Shown here: positions 45,355 through 54,026 of the stretch, in pieces
Layout: each line of letters opens with the position of its first letter
Numbering within the stretch: position 1 is the first letter of the stretch
Source of the DNA: Gammaproteobacteria bacterium
Lineage (GTDB): Bacteria; Pseudomonadota; Gammaproteobacteria; Pseudomonadales; Pseudohongiellaceae
Assembly (NCBI GenBank): GCA_030828385.1
Contig: JAURCS010000005.1
Coordinates: 25,412-89,411 of the forward strand
Direction of reading: 5' to 3'
DNA length: 64,000 bases
Notes under the pieces: generated by a model
What the model saw: the letters and a program-made list of their open reading frames with translations, nothing else
What the model was told of the DNA's origin: nothing
Databases searched by the model: none
Position numbers and translations under genes: made by a program

Positions 45355-46314
45355 TTATTTCAGTCCTGCCAAGGCATTTTTAATTAGCGACTCAATATCG
45401 CCATCATCATGAAATCCGGCGGCTTTCGCCCTTGGCAGTATCAGCGGCGGGTAGCTGCCAAAATTCTCTTCCACCCACGGGTCCGGGGCATAGTGAATTA
45501 ATGACTGAACATCATGCTGCGGAAATAACTCGCCTATTCTTGCAACCAGATCCTCGATTGTCACATGCAGAGCTGGCAGGGTATAGGTGTTTGCTGTCCG
45601 TGAACCGTTTTTACTTACAGTTGTAGCCAGCGATACAGCATGAAGCAGATTCTCAATGCAGCAGGTGACGGACATAAGCCAGCTTCTGGCGCTGGCTGAG
45701 ACCGGACAGGTAAATGGTTCTCCATAGCTCAGGCAGCGAATCAGGTCGCTGAAAAAGATTGAAACCGCCCCATTGGGTTCCGTTGGCCTTGCCACTATGC
45801 CGGGAAGTCTTACCGAGCAGCCTCCAAGCCAGCCGCGCCTGACATAATCATTCAGCAGGACTTCTCCAATGACTTTCTGCGCTCCATAACTGAGGTTGGG
45901 AGTGGGCAGGGTATCGTCATTCACTTCTGCGACGGCGGGTTTGCCATACACGGCAATAGAACTGGCAAAGATGACGGTCGGGGTATTTCCCTGCTGCTTC
46001 AGCTTTTCCAGCAAAGCCATGGTGCCATGGATGTTGGCATCCACGCCTAGCGCGTAATTTGATTCCGCCAGCCCACTGGGCACACTGGCAAGATGAAAAG
46101 CCAGATCCACTGGCTCATCCATGGCTTGTGCCAGTAATGCTTCATCGGCGAAGCTACCTTGTATACATTTGATGACTGGACTGGAAGGGATCTGATCCAG
46201 CTTCAGATCCATGACACTCAGCCTGTCGGGGTTTAGCTCGCCACCCGCATGGAGTAACTGCCGGGTAAGATGTCTGCCAATAAAACCATTGGCGCCGGTA
46301 ACCAGGATATGCAT
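45355..46314 (-). CDS. NAD-dependent epimerase/dehydratase (DenD-like)
   Basis: The 319-residue product is an extended SDR with the Rossmann motif MHILVTGANGFIGRHL, the VIFASSIAVYG strand and the catalytic SYGAQK (Tyr-x3-Lys). It resembles D-erythronate dehydrogenase (DenD) more than UDP-sugar epimerases, but this is a judgement from memory of the family. It is convergent with the SDR gene, with 9 nt between the stops, and lies 22 nt downstream of ppdK. Confidence 0.78.
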   Translation of the reverse strand: MHILVTGANGFIGRHLTRQLLHAGGELNPDRLSVMDLKLDQIPSSPVIKCIQGSFADEALLAQAMDEPVDLAFHLASVPSGLAESNYALGVDANIHGTMALLEKLKQQGNTPTVIFASSIAVYGKPAVAEVNDDTLPTPNLSYGAQKVIGEVLLNDYVRRGWLGGCSVRLPGIVARPTEPNGAVSIFFSDLIRCLSYGEPFTCPVSASARSWLMSVTCCIENLLHAVSLATTVSKNGSRTANTYTLPALHVTIEDLVARIGELFPQHDVQSLIHYAPDPWVEENFGSYPPLILPRAKAAGFHDDGDIESLIKNALAGLK

Positions 46315-46336
46315 TTTGAAAATTCCTTAATTCTGA

Positions 46337-48928
46337 TTATTCGACATTGGCCTGGGCCGCGGCTATTCGGGCGATGGGAATACGGTAGGGACTGCAACTG
46401 ACATAATCCAGACCCAGCTTGTGACAATACTTGATAGAGCGCGGATCACCGCCATGTTCGCCACAAATTCCATACTTGATGCCTTTCTTTTTGCGTTTTG
46501 AATCCTTGATAGCCATTTTCATCAGCTTGCCAATGGCGCGCTGGTCGAGAGAGACAAATGGATCCATCTCGATAATTTTATTGGTCAGGTAAGCAGGAAT
46601 AAATTTCGCCGCATCGTCGCGGGAAAAACCGTAAGTCATTTGCGTCAGATCATTGGTGCCGAAACTCATGAACTCCACATCATTGGCAAGTCGATCGGCG
46701 CCCAGGCAGGCGCGGGGAGTCTCCATCATGGTGCCGATTTTGTAACGAATAGACAGACTTTTTTCCTTCATCACTGACTGAATACCGCGGTCGATGATTT
46801 CACTGATCATGCGGATTTCGCGTACATTCACCACCAGTGGAATCATGATTTCCGGCAGCGGATGACAGCCCTGTTCCTTCGCGGCGAGCGCGGCACTGAT
46901 GATTGCACGCACCTGCATCTCGGTTATCTCCGGGTGCACAATGGACAGACGGCAGCCGCGCAGTCCCAGCATAGGGTTCACTTCTGCCAGATCCCTGATG
47001 GCATTTTTAATCAGCTCCAGCGGCTTGTTGATATGGGCACTCAGGGCAGCGATATCGTCTTCCGTATGCGGCAGGAATTCATGCAGTGGGGGATCCAGCA
47101 GGCGAATGGTGATGGGCTTACCGTCCATGATGCGAAACAGTTCCAGAAAATCGTCATGCTGAAATTTTTCCAGCTGTACCAGATAAGATTCCCGTTCCTC
47201 GCGGGTTTCCGACAGAATCATGCCGCGCATCACATCGATGCGCTCTGCCGCAAAGAACATATGTTCGGTCCGGCACAGACCAATTCCTTCCGCGCCCAAT
47301 TCCAGAGCCTTGGCAGCATCTTCCGGTGTTTCCGCATTGGCACGTACGCTGAGCTTGCGGTACTTGTCTGCCCAGTTCAGCAGGGTCTGGAAATCATCGC
47401 TGGAAGACGCCGCGATTTTAGGTATATCGCCAAGCATGACTTCACCGGCAAGACCGTCCAGGGTGATGATATCTCCACGCTTGATAATCTGGCCTGATGC
47501 TGTGGTAGCTGTGCCCGCTGCAGTATCAATGGTGAGTTTGTTGCAGCCGGTAATAGCGCAGACTCCCATGCCTCTGGCGACCACTGCGGCATGGGAAGTC
47601 ATACCACCGAGCTCGGTGAGGATGCCCTCGGCAACCTTCATGCCATGGATATCTTCCGGTGTGGTTTCCCGTCTCACCAGTATTACCTTGTCGCCTTTAG
47701 CGGCTTCCTGCACTGCCTCGTCCGCAGAAAAGACCACGGCCCCGGTAGCACCACCGGGACTGGCGGGCAGGCCACTGGCAATAATGTCTTTCTTGCCCTG
47801 TGGGTCGACCATGGGATGAAGAAAAGCTTCCACATGTTCCGGTGATACTCTGAGCAGGGCTTCCTTATCAGTTATCAGCCCTTCCTTGACCATCTCCACG
47901 GCAATCTTGACGGAAGCACGTCCCGTGCGTTTACCACTGCGCGTTTGCAGAATATAAAAACGCCCTTCCTGAATGGTGAACTCAATGTCCTGCATATCCC
48001 GGTAGTGGTTTTCCAGCAGTAACTGGGTGTCAAACAGTTGCTGGTATACATCGGGCATTTGATCTTTTAGGGCATCAATGGGCAGGGGAGTGCGGATTCC
48101 GGACACCACATCCTCGCCAGCGGCGTTGAAAAGGAACTCGCCAAAAAACAGTTTCTCACCGTTGGACGGGTTCCGGGTAAACGCGACACCGGAACCGGAA
48201 TCATCACCAAAATTGCCATAAACCATGGACTGGATATTGACCGCGGTGCCCAGTGATTCAGGGATATTATTCATTTCCCTATAGACGTTGGCGCGGGGTG
48301 TATGCCAGGACTGGAACACCGCTTCCACAGCCAGTAACAATTGCCGGAAGGGATCCTGGGGCAGGTCCACCAGCTGCTTGAAATGGTCGATAACCCGCTG
48401 CCAGTCCTCGGCTTCCATCTCGATATCCAGCGACTTGTTGTTTTCCTTTTTGTAGTCATCAATGGCCTGTTCAAATTGTGCCCCGTCCACTCCAAGTACC
48501 ACATTGGCAAACATCTGGATGAAGCGACGGTAGCAGTCATAGGCAAAGCGCGGATTCCCTGTTTTACGCGCCAGGCCTTCGACGATGTCATCGTTAAGAC
48601 CAAGATTGAGTACCGTATCCATCATTCCCGGCATGGACACTGGTGCCCCGGAGCGCACTGACAGTAACAAGGGATTGTCGGGATCACCGAAATGGGAGCC
48701 CATTTTTTGTTCTACAAGATCCAGCGCAACACGGTATTCCTGTTCCAGTCGGTTTGGTAACTTGTTGCCGTTGGCAAAAAATTCGCGGCAGGTATCGGTG
48801 GTAATAATAAAACCAAAAGGCACAGGCAGGCCGAGGTTGGTCATCTCGCAGAGATTGGCACCCTTGCCGCCCAGCAAGTCCTGATCGTCCTTGTGGCCTT
48901 CATTAAAAAGATAAACACGCTTAGCCAT
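46337..48928 (-). CDS. ppdK: Pyruvate, phosphate dikinase
   Basis: The 863-residue product is a complete PPDK: ATP-grasp domain (LLGGKGANLCEMTNLGLPVP; LLSVRSGAPVSMPGMMDTVL), phosphohistidine domain (ELGGMTSHAAVVARGMGVCA) and PEP/pyruvate barrel (LGAEGIGLCRTEHMFF; GICGEHGGDP). It interconverts pyruvate + ATP + Pi with PEP + AMP + PPi. Together with the pyrophosphatase at 28.9 kb it could favour gluconeogenesis. It is distinct from the split dikinase at 36-40 kb, which is not a duplicate of it. Confidence 0.96.
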   Translation of the reverse strand: MAKRVYLFNEGHKDDQDLLGGKGANLCEMTNLGLPVPFGFIITTDTCREFFANGNKLPNRLEQEYRVALDLVEQKMGSHFGDPDNPLLLSVRSGAPVSMPGMMDTVLNLGLNDDIVEGLARKTGNPRFAYDCYRRFIQMFANVVLGVDGAQFEQAIDDYKKENNKSLDIEMEAEDWQRVIDHFKQLVDLPQDPFRQLLLAVEAVFQSWHTPRANVYREMNNIPESLGTAVNIQSMVYGNFGDDSGSGVAFTRNPSNGEKLFFGEFLFNAAGEDVVSGIRTPLPIDALKDQMPDVYQQLFDTQLLLENHYRDMQDIEFTIQEGRFYILQTRSGKRTGRASVKIAVEMVKEGLITDKEALLRVSPEHVEAFLHPMVDPQGKKDIIASGLPASPGGATGAVVFSADEAVQEAAKGDKVILVRRETTPEDIHGMKVAEGILTELGGMTSHAAVVARGMGVCAITGCNKLTIDTAAGTATTASGQIIKRGDIITLDGLAGEVMLGDIPKIAASSSDDFQTLLNWADKYRKLSVRANAETPEDAAKALELGAEGIGLCRTEHMFFAAERIDVMRGMILSETREERESYLVQLEKFQHDDFLELFRIMDGKPITIRLLDPPLHEFLPHTEDDIAALSAHINKPLELIKNAIRDLAEVNPMLGLRGCRLSIVHPEITEMQVRAIISAALAAKEQGCHPLPEIMIPLVVNVREIRMISEIIDRGIQSVMKEKSLSIRYKIGTMMETPRACLGADRLANDVEFMSFGTNDLTQMTYGFSRDDAAKFIPAYLTNKIIEMDPFVSLDQRAIGKLMKMAIKDSKRKKKGIKYGICGEHGGDPRSIKYCHKLGLDYVSCSPYRIPIARIAAAQANVE

Positions 48929-49090
48929 ACAACATTCCGCTTGGTTTCAGGTAGAGATAATTTCAGGTGAACAGGAAGAGCATATCAGATCATGACCCGG
49001 CATTTCTCACGCCAGTGGATGGTAAAACCCGACGTGGAAAATATACAGGCAATGGTCTCTGCTTCCTTAAAAACGCATGCAAATTTCCAT

Positions 49091-50089
49091 TCAGGGATTA
49101 ATCACGGTTCGAAACCCGATATGAGAAGTGCCGAGACCTTTTCCCTGCGCCTGTCTGGCTTCCGGTCGGTAACGCATGCAGTAATTGGGCGCGCACAGAT
49201 AAGAGCCGCCTTTGATAACGGCTACCGGCTCACCGGGCTGATTTGGATCATAGCCTTGCGGATATTTTTCCTTGTCGAGGAAGGCATGGCTTGAAAACCA
49301 GGGCGTTTCAGTCCATTCCCAGACGTTTCCGATAAGGTCATAAAGACCGAATTCATTGGCGCTATAGCAGCCCACCGGTGCGGTGCCGACAAAACCGTCC
49401 TGAGTGTCATGCTGAAAAGGGAACAGGCCCTGCCAGGTATTGGACTGGTAAGTGCCTGCCAGGTCCCGGCGCAGACTGCTTTGCGCGGCAAATTCAAACT
49501 GGGCCTCTGTTGGCAGAGCATGGCCTGCCCATTGCGCATAGGCCTGCGCATCTTCATAGGCGATATGCACCACTGGATGATTTTCCCTGCCGTGAATACT
49601 CGAGCCGGGACCTTCCGGTTGTTGCCAGTTGGCATCGGCCATGAATTGCCACCAGCTGGCAAAGGGGTTCACCGGCTCATCACTGACATGGGGGGCAAAC
49701 ACCGCAGAACCGGGAATCAGTTCACCATTGGCAGGATTCTCAATCCCCCTTTCAGCCAGCGTGAGGTAGTTGGTAGCACTGACAAATTCAGCAAACTGGG
49801 CGTTGGTGACTTCATGTTGTCCGATCCAGAAGCCTGCCACCGAAGTTTCAAAGGCCGGGCCTTCTTCAAAATAAGTGCCTTCAGCACCCATGATAAAATT
49901 TCCCCCCGGAACCCAGACCATGCCGGGATAGGGAGAGTCGGTAACCGGGATGTCGCTACATTGCAGAGCGAGGACATCGAGATCATTGCCGGGTCGCGGA
50001 AGGGTAGCGGCTCCCCAGCCGAGAACGGCAAGGATTCCTGCACCGCCGACAGCCAGACCAATAAAGAGTCCTTTATTCCGGGTAGACAT
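49091..50089 (-). CDS. Membrane-anchored formylglycine-generating enzyme
   Basis: The 332-residue product has an N-terminal membrane segment (LFIGLAVGGAGILAVLGWG) and a full FGE-sulfatase domain: PGMVWVPGGNFIMGAEG, EVTNAQFAEFV, LPTEAQFEFAAQ, LIGNVWEWT and GGSYLCAPNYCMRYRPEAR. Cys299 and Cys304, with 5-residue spacing, match the catalytic pair of aerobic FGE. It would convert the sulfatase Cys to formylglycine using O2. Its start overlaps the 3' end of the sulfatase gene by 17 nt, so the two are a matched pair. The anchor suggests action at the membrane or in the periplasm. Confidence 0.88.
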   Translation of the reverse strand: MSTRNKGLFIGLAVGGAGILAVLGWGAATLPRPGNDLDVLALQCSDIPVTDSPYPGMVWVPGGNFIMGAEGTYFEEGPAFETSVAGFWIGQHEVTNAQFAEFVSATNYLTLAERGIENPANGELIPGSAVFAPHVSDEPVNPFASWWQFMADANWQQPEGPGSSIHGRENHPVVHIAYEDAQAYAQWAGHALPTEAQFEFAAQSSLRRDLAGTYQSNTWQGLFPFQHDTQDGFVGTAPVGCYSANEFGLYDLIGNVWEWTETPWFSSHAFLDKEKYPQGYDPNQPGEPVAVIKGGSYLCAPNYCMRYRPEARQAQGKGLGTSHIGFRTVINP

Positions 50090-51737
50090 AAATTAAACCG
50101 TTTTCCTCTTCATAACGTTCCCAGTTCTCAATCATTTGTGCCAGCTTGTCTGGTAATTCCGTACCCAGATCGATCTGTTCATTGGGATCTTCGGCTAGAT
50201 TGAAAAGCATCCAATGGGCGTCCTCGCGGGCAGCAAGGTCCCAGACAATTTTCCAGTCACCCTGACGCACGGCGCGATGGCCATTAAGTTCCCAGCCGAC
50301 GATTTCCTCTTCAGAATGGACCTCATCCACTTCGCCGGTAATCATCGGCAGCAGTGATTTTCCTTTTATCGGTAGAATATCCCTGCCATTAAAAGACGTA
50401 CCCGGGTGCTGAGTGCCAGCCAGGGCAAGAAAGGTAGGCATAACGTCCATGACCGTTCCAAAACCATCGGCCTGGGTACCGCCATCAATCATGGAGGGGT
50501 AGTGAACAAATGCCGGTACATGAATCCCCCCTTCAAAAGCCGTGGCTTTGTGACGACGAAATCGGGTTTCACTCACTGTTGCCCAGTTGCGCCCATACAT
50601 TACGTAGGAAGTCGGGCTACCGAGATTGTCGACGGTCTGATCATAATATTCTGGCGTGATGACATTCTGAAAACGCGGGCTCAAGTCGAGACGACTGGAT
50701 TCAGCACCATTGTCAGACATGAACATGATGAACGTATTGTCGTATTGTCCTGTTTCTTTCAGGTAGTTAATTACCTGGCCAACATAGGTATCCAGTTCGC
50801 TGACCATGGCAGCATAGACTTCCATACGTTTGGCAGACAGGGCTTTTTCCTCATCACTTTGTTCGTCCCAGCGGGGCGAAAAAACCTCCAGCGGCATGGG
50901 TTCAGCATCCGCAGGAATATGACCCAGTGCCTGCATACTGGCGAAACGTCGCTGGTAGATGGTTTCATAACCTTCATCATAAGTGCCTTTAAATCGCGCG
51001 ATGACATCCGCAGGTGCCTGCAGGGGCCAGTGCGGTGCGGTGTAGGCAAGATAGGCAAAGAACGGTTTATTTTCATCCCGGTCTTCCTCAATGTACTCAA
51101 TCATTTTCTGTGTGTAATCTCGGGTGGTATACCAGTCATCATCCACCTGAACCAATTCATCGCCATCACGATAATTGGCATTTTGCGGACCACGCCAGTC
51201 CCAGGGGCCCAGATGGGCTGCACCATCCAGGGAAACGAAGTTTTTCTTGAAACCGCGGGCATGGGCACCATTTTCCACATCAGAACCCAGATGCCATTTA
51301 CCGGTCATATAGGTGTTATAACCGGCATCGGTCATCAGTTCCGCCAGGCTGGCCACGCGAAAACTCAGATAGCCCAGATAGTTGGGCTGATTCATGTGTC
51401 GGGGATTGGAAGGTGCGCTCTGAACACCGACACCTGCCATATGATTATCAGTACCGGACATCAGCATGGAGCGGGTGGGGCCACAAGTCAGGCTGCTGAA
51501 AAAGTCTGTCAGCAGCATTCCGTTGGCTGCCAGCGCATCAATGTTTGGTGTCGGTATTTCGCTGCCATAGAAACCAAGGTCGGCATACCCCAGATCATCA
51601 GCAACAATGAGCAGAATGTTGGGCCGCGTATCAACTGATACTTCAGTAGCTTCTGATACGTTCTGTTCCCCACTGCACGCCTGTAATAACAGAAAAGTCA
51701 GGATACAAAAGAGATGGTGGCGTAAGGTGATTGGCAT
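50073..51737 (-). CDS. Lipoprotein arylsulfatase (Cys-type)
   Basis: The 554-residue product has a lipoprotein signal (FCILTFLLLQAC, lipidated Cys21) and a type I sulfatase domain with metal site PNILLIVADDLGYADLG (Asp47, Asp48) and the C-x-P-x-R motif LTCGPTRSML (Cys85, to become formylglycine). YMTGKWHLG and MFMSDNGAESS are further family motifs. It hydrolyses sulfate esters at the cell surface or in the periplasm. The ATG at 51737 follows AGGGG; the frame is open to 51764. The substrate class cannot be fixed. Confidence 0.9.
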   Translation of the reverse strand: MPITLRHHLFCILTFLLLQACSGEQNVSEATEVSVDTRPNILLIVADDLGYADLGFYGSEIPTPNIDALAANGMLLTDFFSSLTCGPTRSMLMSGTDNHMAGVGVQSAPSNPRHMNQPNYLGYLSFRVASLAELMTDAGYNTYMTGKWHLGSDVENGAHARGFKKNFVSLDGAAHLGPWDWRGPQNANYRDGDELVQVDDDWYTTRDYTQKMIEYIEEDRDENKPFFAYLAYTAPHWPLQAPADVIARFKGTYDEGYETIYQRRFASMQALGHIPADAEPMPLEVFSPRWDEQSDEEKALSAKRMEVYAAMVSELDTYVGQVINYLKETGQYDNTFIMFMSDNGAESSRLDLSPRFQNVITPEYYDQTVDNLGSPTSYVMYGRNWATVSETRFRRHKATAFEGGIHVPAFVHYPSMIDGGTQADGFGTVMDVMPTFLALAGTQHPGTSFNGRDILPIKGKSLLPMITGEVDEVHSEEEIVGWELNGHRAVRQGDWKIVWDLAAREDAHWMLFNLAEDPNEQIDLGTELPDKLAQMIENWERYEEENGLIYVYPE

Positions 51738-52048
51738 AGTTACCCCTATGTGACTAATTAGCATCTTTTAATTTTTTTTCGTGTTATCTGCTGGTGAGTT
51801 TTTCAAGTTACTCTCAACAACTGAATAGCAGGCTGATGGATTTGCTGCACACGCCGGGAATTTTTCTTCAGCGCCTGGTGCCTCGCTGGCAGCCTGAACA
51901 TATAGTGCGCTTAATACTACTTAGATAGATAACGGAAGGCAAAATAGCCGCCGCCTTTACCCCCGCTCAGGAATTACCTAGCATGCCTTGAAAATCCTTC
52001 AGATACCGTCTACCTTCTCACTCTGTTAATCACTTCCCAGATCCTGTC
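51738..52048. other. Divergent intergenic region, no gene
   Basis: This 311-nt gap lies between the leftward sulfatase operon and the rightward peptide transporter. A TTGAAA-17-TACCTT arrangement near 51988-52016 is a weak plus-strand promoter candidate. There is a T8 run near 51772-51779. No ORF, strong hairpin or repeat was found. Confidence 0.4.
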
Positions 52049-53809
52049 ATGACTGATATTTCTAATTCTCCGAATACATTTGCTGATCAATCCCCGCTTG
52101 AAACAGGTTCGGACAATACTATCCTTGGCCACCCCCGTGGTCTGATAATACTTTTTTTTACCGAGATGTGGGAACGCTTTTCCTATTACGGCATGCGTGG
52201 GCTGCTTATCCTGTATCTCACCCAGCATTTTCTGTTTTCAGATGAACGCTCCACGGTGCTTTATGGTGCCTACACCGCACTGGTTTATGTCATGACCATT
52301 ATTGGCGGTACGCTGGCAGACCGATACCTGGGCTCGAGAAAGGCGGTCACCTTTGGTGCCATTCTGCTGGTGCTTGGCCATTTTGGAATGGCTTTTGAAG
52401 GCAGCGGTTCACGTCAGCTGATGACCTATAATGGCAGTGATTACCAGTTGACCCTGGATGGTCGGGGCGGCGATGCCAATCAGATAATTATTTCTGATCA
52501 GGGCACCTCCCTGATCAGTTTCAGTGAGGGGGCCACCAATCTGCTGGTCGCTGACCCGGGTCTTGTCGGACTACCGGCTTCCATACCCACCGACAGCTAT
52601 AGCCTGCGGGTTGAAACCGAGCCCTTGTATATAAATATTCTCTATCTCTCGCTGGCATTGATTATTGCCGGCGTCGGTTTCCTCAAAGCCAATATATCAA
52701 CCATAGTGGGTTCGCTTTACGGCTTTGGTGACAGTCGCCGTGACTCAGGATTTACCATTTTTTACATGGGCATCAACATGGGTGCCTTCCTGTCTTCCAT
52801 ATTTTGTGGCTACCTGGGTATTGCCTTTGGCTGGAAGTACGGCTTTGGCCTGGCTGGTATTGGCATGTTGTTTGGCTTACTTATATTTCTGAAATATCAG
52901 CCCTGGCTTGAAGGTAAGGCTGAGCCACCCAATGCAGAAAAATTACAGGAAAAAGTGCTGGGTCCGATCAATATCGAACAGATGTGTTATTTGACGGGGC
53001 TGGGCATAATCATCGTGTCGATGCTGTTGGTGATGAACGCGCATTTGGTAGACGAAAGTTATGTGGGCTTGCTTGGCATTATTATTTTTATTCTGCTGCT
53101 GGGCTATGCTTTTGTCAGTTGTAAAGGGGTAGAGCGTGACCGCATGTTGGCGGGTATCTATTTTATTCTTGCGCAGATTCCATTCTGGGCACTGTTTGAG
53201 CAGGCCGGATCGTCCCTTAACCTGTTTACCGACCGACTGGTGGATCGCACCATGCTGGGCATGTCCGTGCCAGCGCCTGTGTTCCAGTCGCTCAATGCCA
53301 TGTTTATTGTGTTGTTTGCGCCCTTGCTGGCCTGGCTCTGGATTAGCCTGGCGAAACGAAATCTCAATCCCTCGACGCCGGTGAAGTTTGCTTTTGGCGT
53401 TTTCCTCGCCGGACTGGGCTTCCTGTCACTGGTCGCAGGAATGCGCCTGTCAGGAGATGATGGCATGACAGCTGTTTATTTTATCTTCCTGATTTACTGG
53501 ATCCATACCATGGGTGAGCTGATGGTGTCACCGGTTGGTTTGTCCGCGGTGACAAAGTTGGCACCGCCCCAGGCGGTGGGGATGACTATGGGAGCCTGGT
53601 TCCTGTATAGCGGCTTATCCAATTATCTGGCCGGGGTCATTGCTTCAACCACAGGGGCAGAAACCATAGGCGGACAGCTTGCTGACACGGCGGCAGCCAA
53701 GGCGACCTATGCAGCGGTTTACACCCAGGTAGGCTATATCGCGATGGCAATCGCCGTGGTGATGCTGCTGATTTCCCCGATTATCAAGCGCATGATGCAT
53801 TCTGCCTAG
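52049..53809 (+). CDS. Proton-dependent oligopeptide transporter (POT family)
   Basis: The 586-residue product is a POT/PTR transporter with MWERFSYYGMRGLLILYLTQ (ExxERFxYY-type motif), DRYLGSRKAV and FTIFYMGINMGAFLSSIFCG. It imports di- and tripeptides with protons. Between the third and fourth helices it carries an inserted soluble segment of about 75 residues (near 115-195; polar, Gly/Asp/Thr-rich, with DGRGGDANQIIISDQG) not found in compact members such as E. coli DtpA. Confidence 0.88.
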   Translation: MTDISNSPNTFADQSPLETGSDNTILGHPRGLIILFFTEMWERFSYYGMRGLLILYLTQHFLFSDERSTVLYGAYTALVYVMTIIGGTLADRYLGSRKAVTFGAILLVLGHFGMAFEGSGSRQLMTYNGSDYQLTLDGRGGDANQIIISDQGTSLISFSEGATNLLVADPGLVGLPASIPTDSYSLRVETEPLYINILYLSLALIIAGVGFLKANISTIVGSLYGFGDSRRDSGFTIFYMGINMGAFLSSIFCGYLGIAFGWKYGFGLAGIGMLFGLLIFLKYQPWLEGKAEPPNAEKLQEKVLGPINIEQMCYLTGLGIIIVSMLLVMNAHLVDESYVGLLGIIIFILLLGYAFVSCKGVERDRMLAGIYFILAQIPFWALFEQAGSSLNLFTDRLVDRTMLGMSVPAPVFQSLNAMFIVLFAPLLAWLWISLAKRNLNPSTPVKFAFGVFLAGLGFLSLVAGMRLSGDDGMTAVYFIFLIYWIHTMGELMVSPVGLSAVTKLAPPQAVGMTMGAWFLYSGLSNYLAGVIASTTGAETIGGQLADTAAAKATYAAVYTQVGYIAMAIAVVMLLISPIIKRMMHSA

Positions 53810-53856
53810 CTACATCATCAGCGTTTCATCAGCTTTTCGGCAGTTTTTTACGCCTA

Positions 53857-53902
53857 AAAAGGATGCATCCTTTTCCCAGCTGCGCGATACTTGAGCGCGC
53901 TG
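53857..53902. promoter_or_regulatory. Perfect 18-bp palindrome and adjacent hairpin upstream of the PQQ dehydrogenase
   Basis: AAAAGGATGCATCCTTTT (53857-53874) is a perfect dyad with no loop, so it suits protein binding better than termination. Just after it, CAGC-T-GCGC (53877-53885) pairs with GCGCGCTG (53895-53902). Both lie 125-170 nt before the gene at 54027 and after the transporter stop at 53809. Confidence 0.45.
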
Positions 53903-54026
53903 GTGTTGTGGCAGGCTTGCAGAGGGCAGCTAAAAACAATAAATCCTCTCAACTTTATTCAACGTATTCTATTAATAATCCTCAATTCACAATACCGCTG
54001 AGAAATATTCATTTAAGGAAAATATT

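Noticed and set aside
46862-47819. Overlapping plus-strand frames of about 200 codons
   Set aside because: Antisense to pyruvate phosphate dikinase, no family features.
38094-48928. Split dikinase as a duplicate of ppdK
   Set aside because: The 605-residue protein has its own N-terminal region and phenylphosphate-synthase-like order, with no ATP-binding part and no PPDK-type PEP barrel signature; it is not a broken ppdK copy.
50406-51638. 410-codon open frame on the plus strand
   Set aside because: It is a shadow of the sulfatase gene; its peptide lacks any known domain and its composition follows the complement of the sulfatase codons.
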